From: Paenibacillus sp. ACRRY
GTDB taxonomy: Bacteria; Bacillota; Bacilli; Paenibacillales; Paenibacillaceae
Assembly (NCBI RefSeq): GCF_022346995.1
Contig: NZ_JAKRNM010000002.1
Coordinates: forward strand, 434,001-498,000
DNA: 64,000 nt
Direction of reading: 5' to 3'
Part shown: one piece after another, positions 56,604 to 64,000 of the stretch
Numbering within the stretch: the first letter of the stretch is position 1
Layout of the letters: each line of letters opens with the position of its first letter
Translations under genes and position numbers: made by a program
The notes under the pieces: model-generated
What the model saw: only the letters and a program-made list of their open reading frames with translations
What the model was told of the DNA's origin: nothing
Databases searched by the model: none

Positions 56604-56683
56604 CTGTTATTCACTGTTATACTGATATTATAAACTATAATAGCCTGAATGCGATATAACAGTAAAATGTGGATGATAACAGT
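56604..56683. promoter_or_regulatory. Divergent operator region with four ATAACAG boxes
   Basis: CTGTTAT at 56604-56610 and ACTGTTAT at 56613-56620 face ATAACAGT at 56656-56663 and 56676-56683. Two boxes in one orientation are near the aminotransferase and two inverted boxes near the regulator, with TATAAT-like hexamers on both strands between them (56627-56641). This symmetrical arrangement is what MocR-type regulators usually bind. Confidence 0.7.
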
Positions 56684-56698
56684 TGGGGGAGCGGGCAG

Positions 56699-58219
56699 AT
56701 GCACATTGAATTAAAACGGGGAAGCAGTACCAAGTTGTATATTCAGATCGCGCTTACACTCGCAGACCGGATCCGTTCCGGTTTGATTGAGCCTGGAACA
56801 CGTCTGCCGTCTGTACGTAAAATGACCGCGGATCTGGGCGTAAGTCTCGTTACCGTGTCTAAGGCGTATGCCGAGCTGGAGGCCATTCAACTGATAACCT
56901 GTTCACAGGGAAAAGGATGCTATGTACGCGGGGCCCAGGAGATGGAGCAAACGGAGGGTATGGATAAAAATCAGCAAGCCGAGCGAAATCACGATAACAA
57001 CACCCCGTGGAACTGGCAGATGGCACTTGTGGATTATTTACCGCGTGCGCAGCTTTGGCGGCATTTTGATGCTTCTCCTCAGGTTCAGTATGAACTGCAC
57101 ATGTCAGCCATCCAGCCGGAGCTGCTGCCAACGACTGAAATTATTAATAGTGCGTACAGGCTATCCTCCGATCACCCTGAACGCATGGCAGCGTATGGCT
57201 CTTTTCAGGGGGACCGGGAGCTTCGCCAGACCTTTGCAGGACATTTTGCCGAAAGGGGTCTGCAAGTCGTCCCAGAGCGGATGCTAATTACAAGTGGTAC
57301 ACAGCAGGGAATCGACTTAGTTGCTCGCACCTTCGTTGGGCCTGGAGATGTGGTCTATATGGAGGCTCCTACATACACAGGTGCAATTGATGTATTTACG
57401 AGCAGGGGAGCCAAAATCATTACCGTGCCAATGGACGGTGAAGGCATGCGTATTGATCTGTTGACACGCCTCTGCGACACGTACCCGCCGAAGTTAATTT
57501 ATACCATCCCTACATATCACAATCCGACAGGTGTAACGATGAGTGCCAGAAGACGGGCACAATTGTTGAATCTGGCTCAGAGTTATCACTGTCTCATTTT
57601 GGAGGATGATCCATTCGCCGATCTGTATTTCCGCGATTCTCCTCCTGCGTCGATTAAATCGATGGATGCTACGGGCCATGTCGTTTATATTAAAAGCTTT
57701 AGCAAGGTCCTGTCTCCAGGCTGCCGCGTAGCCTGTGCAATCGCTGAAGGGAGTGTGCTGACCCGTTTGGTCGCAGCCAAATCCACAGCAGATCTGGGTA
57801 GCCCTTTACTTACACAAAAGGCACTTCAATCCTTCATTCAGCACCAGTATAGCTCCTATATCGTTCGATTACGCGAAGAGCTGTACGCCAGACTTCAGGC
57901 AGCATCAGATGTTCTGGAGGAATGCCGTGTACCTGGCATGTACTGGGTCTTGCCTGAAGGTGGGTTAAACCTGTGGCTCCAGCTGCCAGATGGTCTGGAT
58001 ATGCGGGAGCTGCACCGTCAGTCTCTGGCTGCGGGGGTTTCTTTTCTGCCGGGATCTGCTTGTTATGTAGGTGAGACGGATACGGCAAGCCTGCGAATCT
58101 GCTTTACGGTAACGAATCTGAAGGGGTTGTGTGAAGGGCTTCGTGTGTTGTGCGGAGTTATGCAGAAGGTCATGCCTAGGCAGGGGGGAACAACAGCGGA
58201 CAGGCTCCCGCTCATTTAA
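56699..58219 (+). CDS. MocR family regulator (GntR-type HTH fused to aminotransferase domain)
   Basis: 506 residues. N-terminal winged helix (about 1-75, RIRSGLIEPGTRLPSVRKM and LGVSLVTVSKAYAELE), linker, then a fold type I PLP domain with IPTYHNPTGVTM, LILEDDPFADLYF and the lysine in YIKSFSKVLSPGCRVA. MocR regulators sense PLP or amino compounds and often control the divergent neighbour. ATG 56699 is chosen, eight bases after GGGGGAG (56684-56690); ATG 56669 is upstream of that site and would overlap an operator box. Confidence 0.94.
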   Translation: MHIELKRGSSTKLYIQIALTLADRIRSGLIEPGTRLPSVRKMTADLGVSLVTVSKAYAELEAIQLITCSQGKGCYVRGAQEMEQTEGMDKNQQAERNHDNNTPWNWQMALVDYLPRAQLWRHFDASPQVQYELHMSAIQPELLPTTEIINSAYRLSSDHPERMAAYGSFQGDRELRQTFAGHFAERGLQVVPERMLITSGTQQGIDLVARTFVGPGDVVYMEAPTYTGAIDVFTSRGAKIITVPMDGEGMRIDLLTRLCDTYPPKLIYTIPTYHNPTGVTMSARRRAQLLNLAQSYHCLILEDDPFADLYFRDSPPASIKSMDATGHVVYIKSFSKVLSPGCRVACAIAEGSVLTRLVAAKSTADLGSPLLTQKALQSFIQHQYSSYIVRLREELYARLQAASDVLEECRVPGMYWVLPEGGLNLWLQLPDGLDMRELHRQSLAAGVSFLPGSACYVGETDTASLRICFTVTNLKGLCEGLRVLCGVMQKVMPRQGGTTADRLPLI

Positions 58220-58305
58220 TTTTGCGGAACAAGGACATACATCCAATCCACTTTCGTCCTGATGCAATACGTTATAGTATCACTTGAAAGGGAGTTGGTT
58301 TTGAA

Positions 58306-58563
58306 ATGAACCATTACTGTCCACCGCTTTGCCCGATTGTATGTGACCCGATCCAGGTTGTTGAGGATTACTACGTTCCGCAAATCGTACCTGTCATTCA
58401 CCCGATTGAAGTCATCAAAAAAACGCACTGCGTGCCGGTTCATCACCACCTGTATCCTGTAGTTGTCAAAGAAGAAGATCCTTGCTATGTATCCAGCCAT
58501 AACAGCAAGAAAAAATCCGTAAAAAAATCAAGCAAAGCCCGCACAACGTCCCGCAAACGCTAG
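58306..58563 (+). CDS. CotD-like inner spore coat protein
   Basis: 85 residues rich in Cys, His, Pro and Val. The core (VVEDYYVPQIVPVIHPIEV followed by HCVPVHHHLYPV) follows the IVPHIHP plus His-rich pattern of CotD-family coat proteins, and the tail is Lys/Ser/Arg rich. ATG follows AAAGGGAG. Expected in the mother cell late in sporulation; no convincing sigma-K promoter is readable. Ends in a strong terminator. Confidence 0.75.
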   Translation: MNHYCPPLCPIVCDPIQVVEDYYVPQIVPVIHPIEVIKKTHCVPVHHHLYPVVVKEEDPCYVSSHNSKKKSVKKSSKARTTSRKR

Positions 58564-58600
58564 TCGCAGCGGGTGCCCCGGGGAAATAGAGAACAGCTCA

Positions 58601-58642
58601 AAAAGCAGCATACGCCCCGGGGCGCAGCTGCTTTTGTTTTTT
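58601..58642 (+). terminator. Terminator after the CotD-like gene
   Basis: AAAAGCAGC (58601-58609) and GCTGCTTTT (58627-58635) with inner GCCCC/GGGGC, followed by GTTTTTTT. Confidence 0.93.
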
Positions 58643-58679
58643 TACACGAAGCAAAATCGGAGAAACATTCCACGAATGG

Positions 58680-60560
58680 CTACTTGTTATATTTTTTCAT
58701 CGTGTTATCCATCTGCTGCCTTACATGTTGAGGCCAGAACTGTAAGGGTGCACTGTTGCTTGAAGCAGACTGAAGGGCCTTGTAGACATCGACCTGACCA
58801 TAACCATAATACTTGTCGTGACCAGGGTCACCGAGGTCGATAACGCTCTGCCGCATCAGGTCCATGACTTCCGTATTGGTTAGATCCGGATTCAACGAAC
58901 GAATTAACCCAGCAAGTGCAGCGACATGGGGGCTGGCCATTGACGTACCGGATAAGGCGGCATATTGATTGTTGGGATAGGTGCTTGCGATGCTGGTGCC
59001 AGGCGCCATTACATCCACATAATCCCCGTAGTTGGAGTACGAAGCCTTATTCATATCCGGATCGGTCGCCGAAACTGCGAATACCTCGGGATAAGCGGCA
59101 GGATATCCAGGCCGTTCAGTGTTATCATTCCCGGTTGCAGCAATCAGGACAATATCGCGATCGAAGGCATACTTGATGGCATCATGGAGGAATTGGGCAT
59201 CTGCATAATTGCCCAGACTCATGTTGATAACCTTGGCACCGTGGTCCGCAGCCCAAATGATGCCTTCAGCCACTGCATACGTGGTGCCTGAACCCGAATT
59301 GTCTAGTACCTTCACGGGAAGAACCTTGTTATACCAACTCATTCCGGCCACGCCTTCGCTGTTATTGACAATAGCACCGATGATTCCGGCTACATGTGTA
59401 CCATGGCCCACATCGTCAAGCGGCTTGCTCTTCGGATCAACGACATTATATCCCTCCAGCAACTTGCCCTTCAGGTCCGGATGATTCAAGTCCACTCCGG
59501 TATCGACCACTGCCACAATAACGTCTTCTTTCCCTTTTGTTATATTCCAGCCCCGATTGGTTTCAATGGCGGGCAGATTCCATTGATAATCAGTGAACAA
59601 AATATCGTTGGGAATCGTTACATCCGTATCGGTTTGTTCAGGTGCGGCTTCATTGGTTAAATACATGTAGTGGGGTTCCATATACAGCGGATTCCATTTG
59701 CGTTCAAAATAGGAATGCAGCTGCTCGTAGTTCATGTGTTCTGAACGAAAAACATAAGTGTATCCCAGCTTACGCGCAGATTGGGTACGCAAATCGGATT
59801 TGATGATCCGCATATCCCGTTCACCCGGATCCTGTCGGAAACGAATAACGATTTCATTTTCGTAAAAATGGCTGGCATTGGCATTATCATGACCTGTTTT
59901 CACCGTGACTTCGTTGAGGGTATCGGGGTGTACGGATTCGATTTTAAATTTGCCCTCACGCGGGTAAGGAATCATGCGCAGATTTTTGCGCTGATGTTGT
60001 TCCACAGCATTTAAGACACTTTGGCTAAAGAGTGCAATAACCGCTTTGTTCCCATCCTTGGAGGACAGTCCCATTACGAAATATTTTTCTTTGCCTAAAG
60101 GAAATGAGGAAGATTCGAAGCTTTGGCGTTTCATAACCGCTTTTTTCGCAAGGTTAAAGGAGTGCTCGAGTTTTTGCTGCTCTATTTTGCTTCCTTTATC
60201 AGATTCTTTAGCGAAATGTTTACGGGTTGTGCCTTTGCTATCCAGCACATCAATGGAACGGATATGATCGTGTGTACGCTGTAAATCCTGAACGTAACGA
60301 CCAAACTCGGCTTCATTCATTGTGGCGCTCTTCTCGAGCATCAGGCTGAGATGCTGCTTGGCATCCATACGAGTCAACAAATCTGTCGCTTTCACATCCT
60401 GTACTTTTAAACGCTGTTTGTTCGCATGTTCCTCATGAGGAGCATCGGGCATGGCACTCGGCTCGGGTGCAGGACGGTTGGATGTCGGAAGCAGCAAGGT
60501 CAGCGCAAGCGCTCCTGCACCAGCGGCAATGGCCCAGTTTATCCATTTAGGTCTGGACAT
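58680..60560 (-). CDS. Membrane-anchored S8 family serine peptidase (subtilisin-like)
   Basis: 626 residues. An uncleaved-looking N-terminal anchor (WAIAAGAGALALTLLLP, about residues 9-25), an acidic linker, and an unusual region of about 140 residues (60-200) with HIRSIDVLDSKGTTRKHF, which resembles a small Cache-type sensor. A propeptide-like segment and the catalytic domain follow: Asp in VDTGVDLNHPDL, His in GHGTHVAGIIG, Ser in GTSMASPHVAAL. ATG 60560 (minus) follows GAGGAGG. Probably an extracytoplasmic protease tethered to the membrane. Confidence 0.92.
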   Translation of the reverse strand: MSRPKWINWAIAAGAGALALTLLLPTSNRPAPEPSAMPDAPHEEHANKQRLKVQDVKATDLLTRMDAKQHLSLMLEKSATMNEAEFGRYVQDLQRTHDHIRSIDVLDSKGTTRKHFAKESDKGSKIEQQKLEHSFNLAKKAVMKRQSFESSSFPLGKEKYFVMGLSSKDGNKAVIALFSQSVLNAVEQHQRKNLRMIPYPREGKFKIESVHPDTLNEVTVKTGHDNANASHFYENEIVIRFRQDPGERDMRIIKSDLRTQSARKLGYTYVFRSEHMNYEQLHSYFERKWNPLYMEPHYMYLTNEAAPEQTDTDVTIPNDILFTDYQWNLPAIETNRGWNITKGKEDVIVAVVDTGVDLNHPDLKGKLLEGYNVVDPKSKPLDDVGHGTHVAGIIGAIVNNSEGVAGMSWYNKVLPVKVLDNSGSGTTYAVAEGIIWAADHGAKVINMSLGNYADAQFLHDAIKYAFDRDIVLIAATGNDNTERPGYPAAYPEVFAVSATDPDMNKASYSNYGDYVDVMAPGTSIASTYPNNQYAALSGTSMASPHVAALAGLIRSLNPDLTNTEVMDLMRQSVIDLGDPGHDKYYGYGQVDVYKALQSASSNSAPLQFWPQHVRQQMDNTMKKYNK

Positions 60561-60846
60561 GGGGGATATAACCTCCTCTTGTATTTTGGACAGCAGTCAT
60601 GAGTTTCCTGTATTATCGTTGTCCTTGGCATAGTTCTATCGTTAGGAAAAGCGGTTATTTTTATGCAGGTGAAAACGGAGCAGACTTCGCTTAATGGGTA
60701 CGGATCGTGGCGGTTATGTAAAGGATGATTAAGGGATACCGCTCGTCATCTTTTTATGGTAGGATAGTAGCTGAGAATCCAAGGTCAGGGGACAACCACC
60801 GTGGCCGACCTATATGTAAGGACTTATTTAAGGGGGAGCTACCTTT

Positions 60847-61353
60847 ATGTCAGCAGCCAATGTACAGAAAACTTGTGAGTCAACTAGGGAAAAGTTAAAA
60901 CCTGCTATCGATCGGATCGAACAATTTTTGAATGAAAATGCCTTGCCTGAACTGGATCAGAACCAGACTGAGGAATCGACAACCTTCTACAAAGGATTTC
61001 TTTCGGATCTCCGTCATTTGCTTGTTTTTTCTGAAGTTTCTTACGAAAAACTTGGCGTTGTGCTGCGTCGTGCCAATTTTGATGTCGATTTTGCCGAAAA
61101 GGCTCTCTATAATACGTATCATCAATGCGTAAACAGCTTTTTCTATCCCAAAAATGAATGTTATTCCGAAGATGGAAGATATGCGTACACAGGTCAGGAT
61201 GCGATTCGCTTCCGTGACAAGCCGGTTCGTGCAGTGCGCGATGTTATTCTTGAAGTTTCCAAAACGTATGAAGAATTGCGCGATGATCTGGCCTTTTATG
61301 AAAGTGACTATCTGACCCAGCGCCGGATGCAGAATCAACGCAATCACGCATAG
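60847..61353 (+). CDS. YpuI-like protein (DUF3907-type)
   Basis: 168 residues, soluble, mostly helical. The middle (YNTYHQCVNSFFYPKNECYSED then GRYAYTGQDAIRF) agrees with my memory of the YpuI family of Bacillales, whose function is unknown. ATG 60847 follows AGGGGGAGC. Stands alone with its own terminator. Confidence 0.65.
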   Translation: MSAANVQKTCESTREKLKPAIDRIEQFLNENALPELDQNQTEESTTFYKGFLSDLRHLLVFSEVSYEKLGVVLRRANFDVDFAEKALYNTYHQCVNSFFYPKNECYSEDGRYAYTGQDAIRFRDKPVRAVRDVILEVSKTYEELRDDLAFYESDYLTQRRMQNQRNHA

Positions 61354-61379
61354 TTCAGTGTTCTAATATAAAATGGATG

Positions 61380-61404
61380 AAACCGCCAGTAATGGCGGTT
61401 TTTT
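61380..61404 (+). terminator. Terminator after the YpuI-like gene
   Basis: AAACCGCC (61380-61387) and GGCGGTTT pair around AGTAAT, followed by TTTT. Confidence 0.92.
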
Positions 61405-61514
61405 GGCGTTTTCAGACAAGAAAAGAGAGCCCGAATTCATGTCATCATCTGACATCTCGCCAGAGAATAGCCGATTTACACTGGGGAGACAATAGATCTC
61501 GAGGTGATAAATAT

Positions 61515-61733
61515 ATGAGCCAAGACAAGCCCGTTGTCAAATGCAGTGTGTCCAACTGTCATTTCTGGGGAGAAAACAACTTCTGCCATGCCGATGCCAT
61601 CATGATTGACATTGACCAACATGCTACCCGCCGCTTGCATGAAGAATTTGCGGGAGAAACGTTTGATTCGGATCATCAGGATCATGCACGTACTTCCTCC
61701 GCAACATGCTGTCACACATTCAAACCCAAATGA
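61515..61733 (+). CDS. DUF1540 domain-containing small protein
   Basis: 72 residues. The N-terminal VKCSVSNCHFWGENNFCHAD pattern (three cysteines) and a downstream TCCHTF are typical of DUF1540 proteins, which probably bind metal through the cysteines. The ATG at 61515 follows GAGGTGATAA; the frame is open upstream but without a usable site there. Function unknown. Confidence 0.85.
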   Translation: MSQDKPVVKCSVSNCHFWGENNFCHADAIMIDIDQHATRRLHEEFAGETFDSDHQDHARTSSATCCHTFKPK

Positions 61734-61768
61734 GCAGTCATCCCTATTTATAATGGAGGTGCTTTGAA

Positions 61769-62188
61769 GTGAAGAATGACCATAAAGAGGATTATCCATT
61801 TCATCGTTCCAAAACGGCCACCCCTGCCAATGTGAAAAAACGTGAACGAGTGGATTATCCGCGACGTGAACATCGTGAGGAATATGGTGCGGAGGTAGCC
61901 CCCCCAGCTTCTGTAGTACGTACAGAACGTGCTGAACCGGCCGCAGCAGCTCCGGAAAAGCATGAAGCAGATCGCGTTATGGAGTCAACCGGTAAAGTCT
62001 CTGGTTATATTGGGTTAGCTTGCGGGATTGCGTCCTTATTTATGTGGTCTATTGTACTTGGTCCGGCTGCAGCTGTGCTTGGTTATTACGCTTATGTAAA
62101 TGGGCGTAAAACAGCCGGGGCTTGGTCCATTGGACTGGGAGCACTCGCTACGATCAGTTATTTCTTCATGATTCCATTTGCCCGTTAA
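61769..62188 (+). CDS. DUF4190-like small membrane protein
   Basis: 139 residues. A charged, Ala/Pro-rich cytoplasmic N-terminus (about 1-72) is followed by two hydrophobic segments (about 76-110 and 117-135) with GPAAAVLGYYAYVNGRKT between them, the usual DUF4190 pattern. Start GTG 61769 follows ATGGAGGTG. 35 bases after the DUF1540 gene, perhaps co-transcribed. Function unknown. Confidence 0.75.
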   Translation: MKNDHKEDYPFHRSKTATPANVKKRERVDYPRREHREEYGAEVAPPASVVRTERAEPAAAAPEKHEADRVMESTGKVSGYIGLACGIASLFMWSIVLGPAAAVLGYYAYVNGRKTAGAWSIGLGALATISYFFMIPFAR

Positions 62189-62247
62189 ATTCTTGTTGAC
62201 GAATACGTGGTAGAGCAATAACTTTTATCTGAATATGGCAAATCTTT

Positions 62248-62294
62248 ACCTTCTCCCTTCCCGTAAAAACGGGATATGGGTGAAGGTTTTTCAT
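62248..62294 (+). terminator. Terminator before the transglycosylase gene
   Basis: ACCTTCTCCC and GGGTGAAGGT pair with one mismatch; inner CCCGT/ACGGG; followed by TTTTC. Confidence 0.88.
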
Positions 62295-62412
62295 ATTTGC
62301 GCAAACAAACGATTAAATGGGTTTATTTTTCTGAAAACCATGGCAGATTTTTGTAAAACGATGTAGAATATAGGCATAATATACGTTTATTTATACGGGA
62401 GTGGGAAAACAG

Positions 62413-63168
62413 ATGCAGATTGATCCAAATGGGTCACGGCAGTTACTGGAACTTCAATTGTCCAATGTTGCCAACCAAACGAATGTGTCAGGTGAAACTG
62501 CAGGTTCATCGTCAGACTTCGCCGATATGATGGACGGGCTGTTGAGTGCGAGTACTAACGCTTCGAACAGCAGCGATTCATCTTCTTCAACGTCAATTGG
62601 CATCTCCAAAAGATCTAGTGACGGCTTGTTGTGGTTACAACTGGGCAGTTTGTATAATACGGATTCAAGTGTGACTTCTTCCAGCAGCAGTGAGAATGTG
62701 GCTTTGTCGACACATACCAGCACGGTAAGTGCTGATGCCAAAGGGTCTGTGCCAACCGATTTTGAATCTCTGATCGCAACGGCAAGTGCCAAGTACAATG
62801 TACCTGAATCTCTGATCAAGGCTGTCATTGACACGGAATCCGGATTCAATCCCAACGTGGTATCTTCTGCCGGTGCCAAAGGCTTGATGCAATTAATGGA
62901 TGGGACTGCAGCTGGACTCGGTGTTACGAATGCCTTTGATCCAGCTCAGAGTATTGATGCCGGAACCAAATATCTCTCCCTTCAGCTTCAGCGTTTTGGT
63001 GGCGAAGTGAAGATGGCGCTCGCCGCTTATAATGCTGGACCAGGGCGCGTTTCCCGTTTGGGTGTGTCTAATGACAGTGAACTGATGAGCGTACTTAACC
63101 TTTTGCCTGATGAGACACAGGCGTATATTTCCAAAGTGGAAAAAGCACAGTCGAAATATACGGTCTAG
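62413..63168 (+). CDS. Lytic transglycosylase with SLT domain
   Basis: 251 residues. A Ser/Thr-rich N-terminal half (about 1-120) without a clear signal peptide precedes an SLT domain (about 125-245): catalytic Glu in VIDTESGFNPNV, then GAKGLMQLM, ALAAYNAGPGRV and a C-terminal QAYISKVE. Similar to CwlQ/YjbJ of Bacillus. ATG 62413 is chosen, seven bases after GGGAGTGGG (62398-62406); the GTG at 62401 lies in that site. Confidence 0.9.
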   Translation: MQIDPNGSRQLLELQLSNVANQTNVSGETAGSSSDFADMMDGLLSASTNASNSSDSSSSTSIGISKRSSDGLLWLQLGSLYNTDSSVTSSSSSENVALSTHTSTVSADAKGSVPTDFESLIATASAKYNVPESLIKAVIDTESGFNPNVVSSAGAKGLMQLMDGTAAGLGVTNAFDPAQSIDAGTKYLSLQLQRFGGEVKMALAAYNAGPGRVSRLGVSNDSELMSVLNLLPDETQAYISKVEKAQSKYTV

Positions 63169-63205
63169 AATCAAAGAATATTATTTTACAGCGAGTTCAG
63201 GAGGA

Positions 63206-63258
63206 GATCAATTCAGGAGCATGCTTGGGAAGCCAGCCTGTTCCTGATTGGTCTTTTT
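63206..63258 (+). terminator. Terminator after the transglycosylase gene
   Basis: GATCAATTCAGGA and TCCTGATTGGTC (63242-63253) pair with one bulge and one wobble, followed by TTTTT. Confidence 0.8.
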
Positions 63259-63330
63259 GTGTTGGGGCGGGATCGTGTTACAATGCTCACTGTAGGTTTA
63301 TGAGAACATCTGAAGGAGGTCTGACCTCAT

Positions 63331-64000
63331 TTGAAATATTTTGATTATGCAGCAACGACTCCTCCTGATTCAGACGTGGTCCGAACGATGGCTGAAATTA
63401 TGGAGGCGCATTATGGCAATCCGTCATCCATTCATGGGTACGGAGAACGAGCGGATCAATTACTGAGGCGTGCACGATCCGGCTGTGCTGCAGCCCTTGG
63501 TGTTAAACCTGAAGAGATCGTGTTTACTTCCGGGGCAACGGAGAGCAACAACCTGGCCATAAAAGGAGCAGCACTTAAGTATCAGACCCGAGGAAAACAT
63601 CTCATTACGACGGCTACCGAACATGCTTCAGTGTATGAGAGTTTTTTGCAGCTGCAGCAGTGGGGTTGGGAAGTAACCTGGCTGCCCGTGGATTCGGATG
63701 GCCGTGTAAGCACTCAGCAGGTGTTGGATGCATTAAGACCCGACACGGTTCTTGTCAGCTTGATGCATGTAAACAATGAAACAGGGATCATCCATCCTGT
63801 TGCAGAGATAGGCAACCGTTTGAAAAGTGCCGCACCGCGTGTGCTTTTTCACGTGGATGGGGTGCAGGGGTTTGGCAAACTCGAAGCAAATCCCGCCTCG
63901 TGGGGAGCTGATCTGTACAGTTTATCTGCCCACAAAATCCGTGGTCCGAAAGGAGCGGGTCTCCTATACGTACGAAATGGGGTGGAACTTACCCCCCTTC
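63331..64000 (+). CDS. Cysteine desulfurase (NifS/IscS-like), 3' end outside the window
   Basis: The first 223 residues of a fold type I PLP enzyme releasing sulfur from cysteine. Starts at TTG 63331, ten bases after a perfect AAGGAGGT (63313-63320). Motifs: FDYAATTPPD (about 4-13), GNPSSIHGYG, SGATESNNLAIKGA, TEHASV, and the PLP-lysine in SLSAHKIRGPKGAG (about 203-216). The reading frame runs to the window edge. In Bacillales such a gene often precedes thiI. A TTGTGT/TACAAT promoter-like pair lies at 63257-63284. Confidence 0.95.
   Translation, partial: MKYFDYAATTPPDSDVVRTMAEIMEAHYGNPSSIHGYGERADQLLRRARSGCAAALGVKPEEIVFTSGATESNNLAIKGAALKYQTRGKHLITTATEHASVYESFLQLQQWGWEVTWLPVDSDGRVSTQQVLDALRPDTVLVSLMHVNNETGIIHPVAEIGNRLKSAAPRVLFHVDGVQGFGKLEANPASWGADLYSLSAHKIRGPKGAGLLYVRNGVELTPL

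Noticed and set aside
1..64000. CRISPR array, prophage or insertion sequence
   Set aside because: No regularly spaced repeats, integrase, transposase or phage structural gene was seen; the gene order is core chromosome.

Overview
The window is chromosomal DNA of a spore-forming, low-to-moderate GC Gram-positive bacterium, most likely Paenibacillus. The gene order follows the Bacillus subtilis spoIIP-yqxA-lepA-hemW-hrcA-grpE-dnaK-dnaJ-prmA-rsmE-mtaB-yqeW-rpsU-yqeY-nfeD-floA-yqfC-yqfD-phoH-pgpH-ybeY-dgkA-cdd-era-yqzL-recO-glyQS-yqxD-dnaG-sigA-trmK-yqfO segment, with Paenibacillus-like insertions and losses. It holds sporulation genes (spoIIP, yqfC, yqfD, a CotD-like coat gene), a CIRCE element, a glycyl T-box and a sigma-W type promoter. 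I saw no tRNA, rRNA, insertion sequence, prophage or CRISPR array. It is mostly core genome.

Layout. 1-3035: 3' part of spoIIP, yqxA-like gene, lepA. 3036-5031: a cluster of three related stem-loops, hemW and a GNAT acetyltransferase. 5219-10208: CIRCE-controlled hrcA-grpE-dnaK-dnaJ chaperone operon, with a terminator-like hairpin between dnaK and dnaJ. 10444-11415: two related small proteins bracketing a 59-residue YfhD-like gene. 11577-15478: prmA, an M50 metalloprotease, rsmE and mtaB. 15589-18866: Nudix hydrolase, YqeW-type Na/Pi transporter (minus strand), a 150-bp structured repeat and an RlmI-like methyltransferase. 19049-31609: the double-strand-break repair block addB-addA and sbcD-sbcC. 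31776-32958: a structured terminator or leader, an Sm-like Tyr/Pro-rich protein and a HinT-like HIT protein. 33132-37215: rpsU-yqeY and a sigma-W-type nfeD-floA operon with a disordered third gene. 37393-45456: yqfC, yqfD, phoH, pgpH, ybeY, dgkA, cdd, era, yqzL and recO. 45540-48924: glycine T-box and glyQS. 49130-54694: yqxD-like gene, dnaG, sigA, trmK and a Nif3-family gene. 54766-55198: RNase P RNA with class A architecture. 55360-58219: a divergent aminotransferase and MocR regulator with a four-box operator region. 58306-64000: CotD-like gene, membrane-anchored subtilase (minus), YpuI-like gene, DUF1540 and DUF4190-like genes, a lytic transglycosylase and the 5' part of a cysteine desulfurase.

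Functionally the window joins translation and RNA maturation (lepA, prmA, rsmE, mtaB, rpsU, ybeY, era, glyQS, trmK, rnpB), protein folding under HrcA control, recombinational repair (addAB, sbcCD, recO), membrane-stress and lipid functions (nfeD-floA, dgkA, pgpH), and the macromolecular synthesis pair dnaG-sigA. The least explained parts are non-coding: the three tandem hairpins after lepA, the long inverted repeat at 17281-17433, the structured leader at 31776-31890 and the palindrome on the lepA promoter. I found no clearly new multi-gene system.
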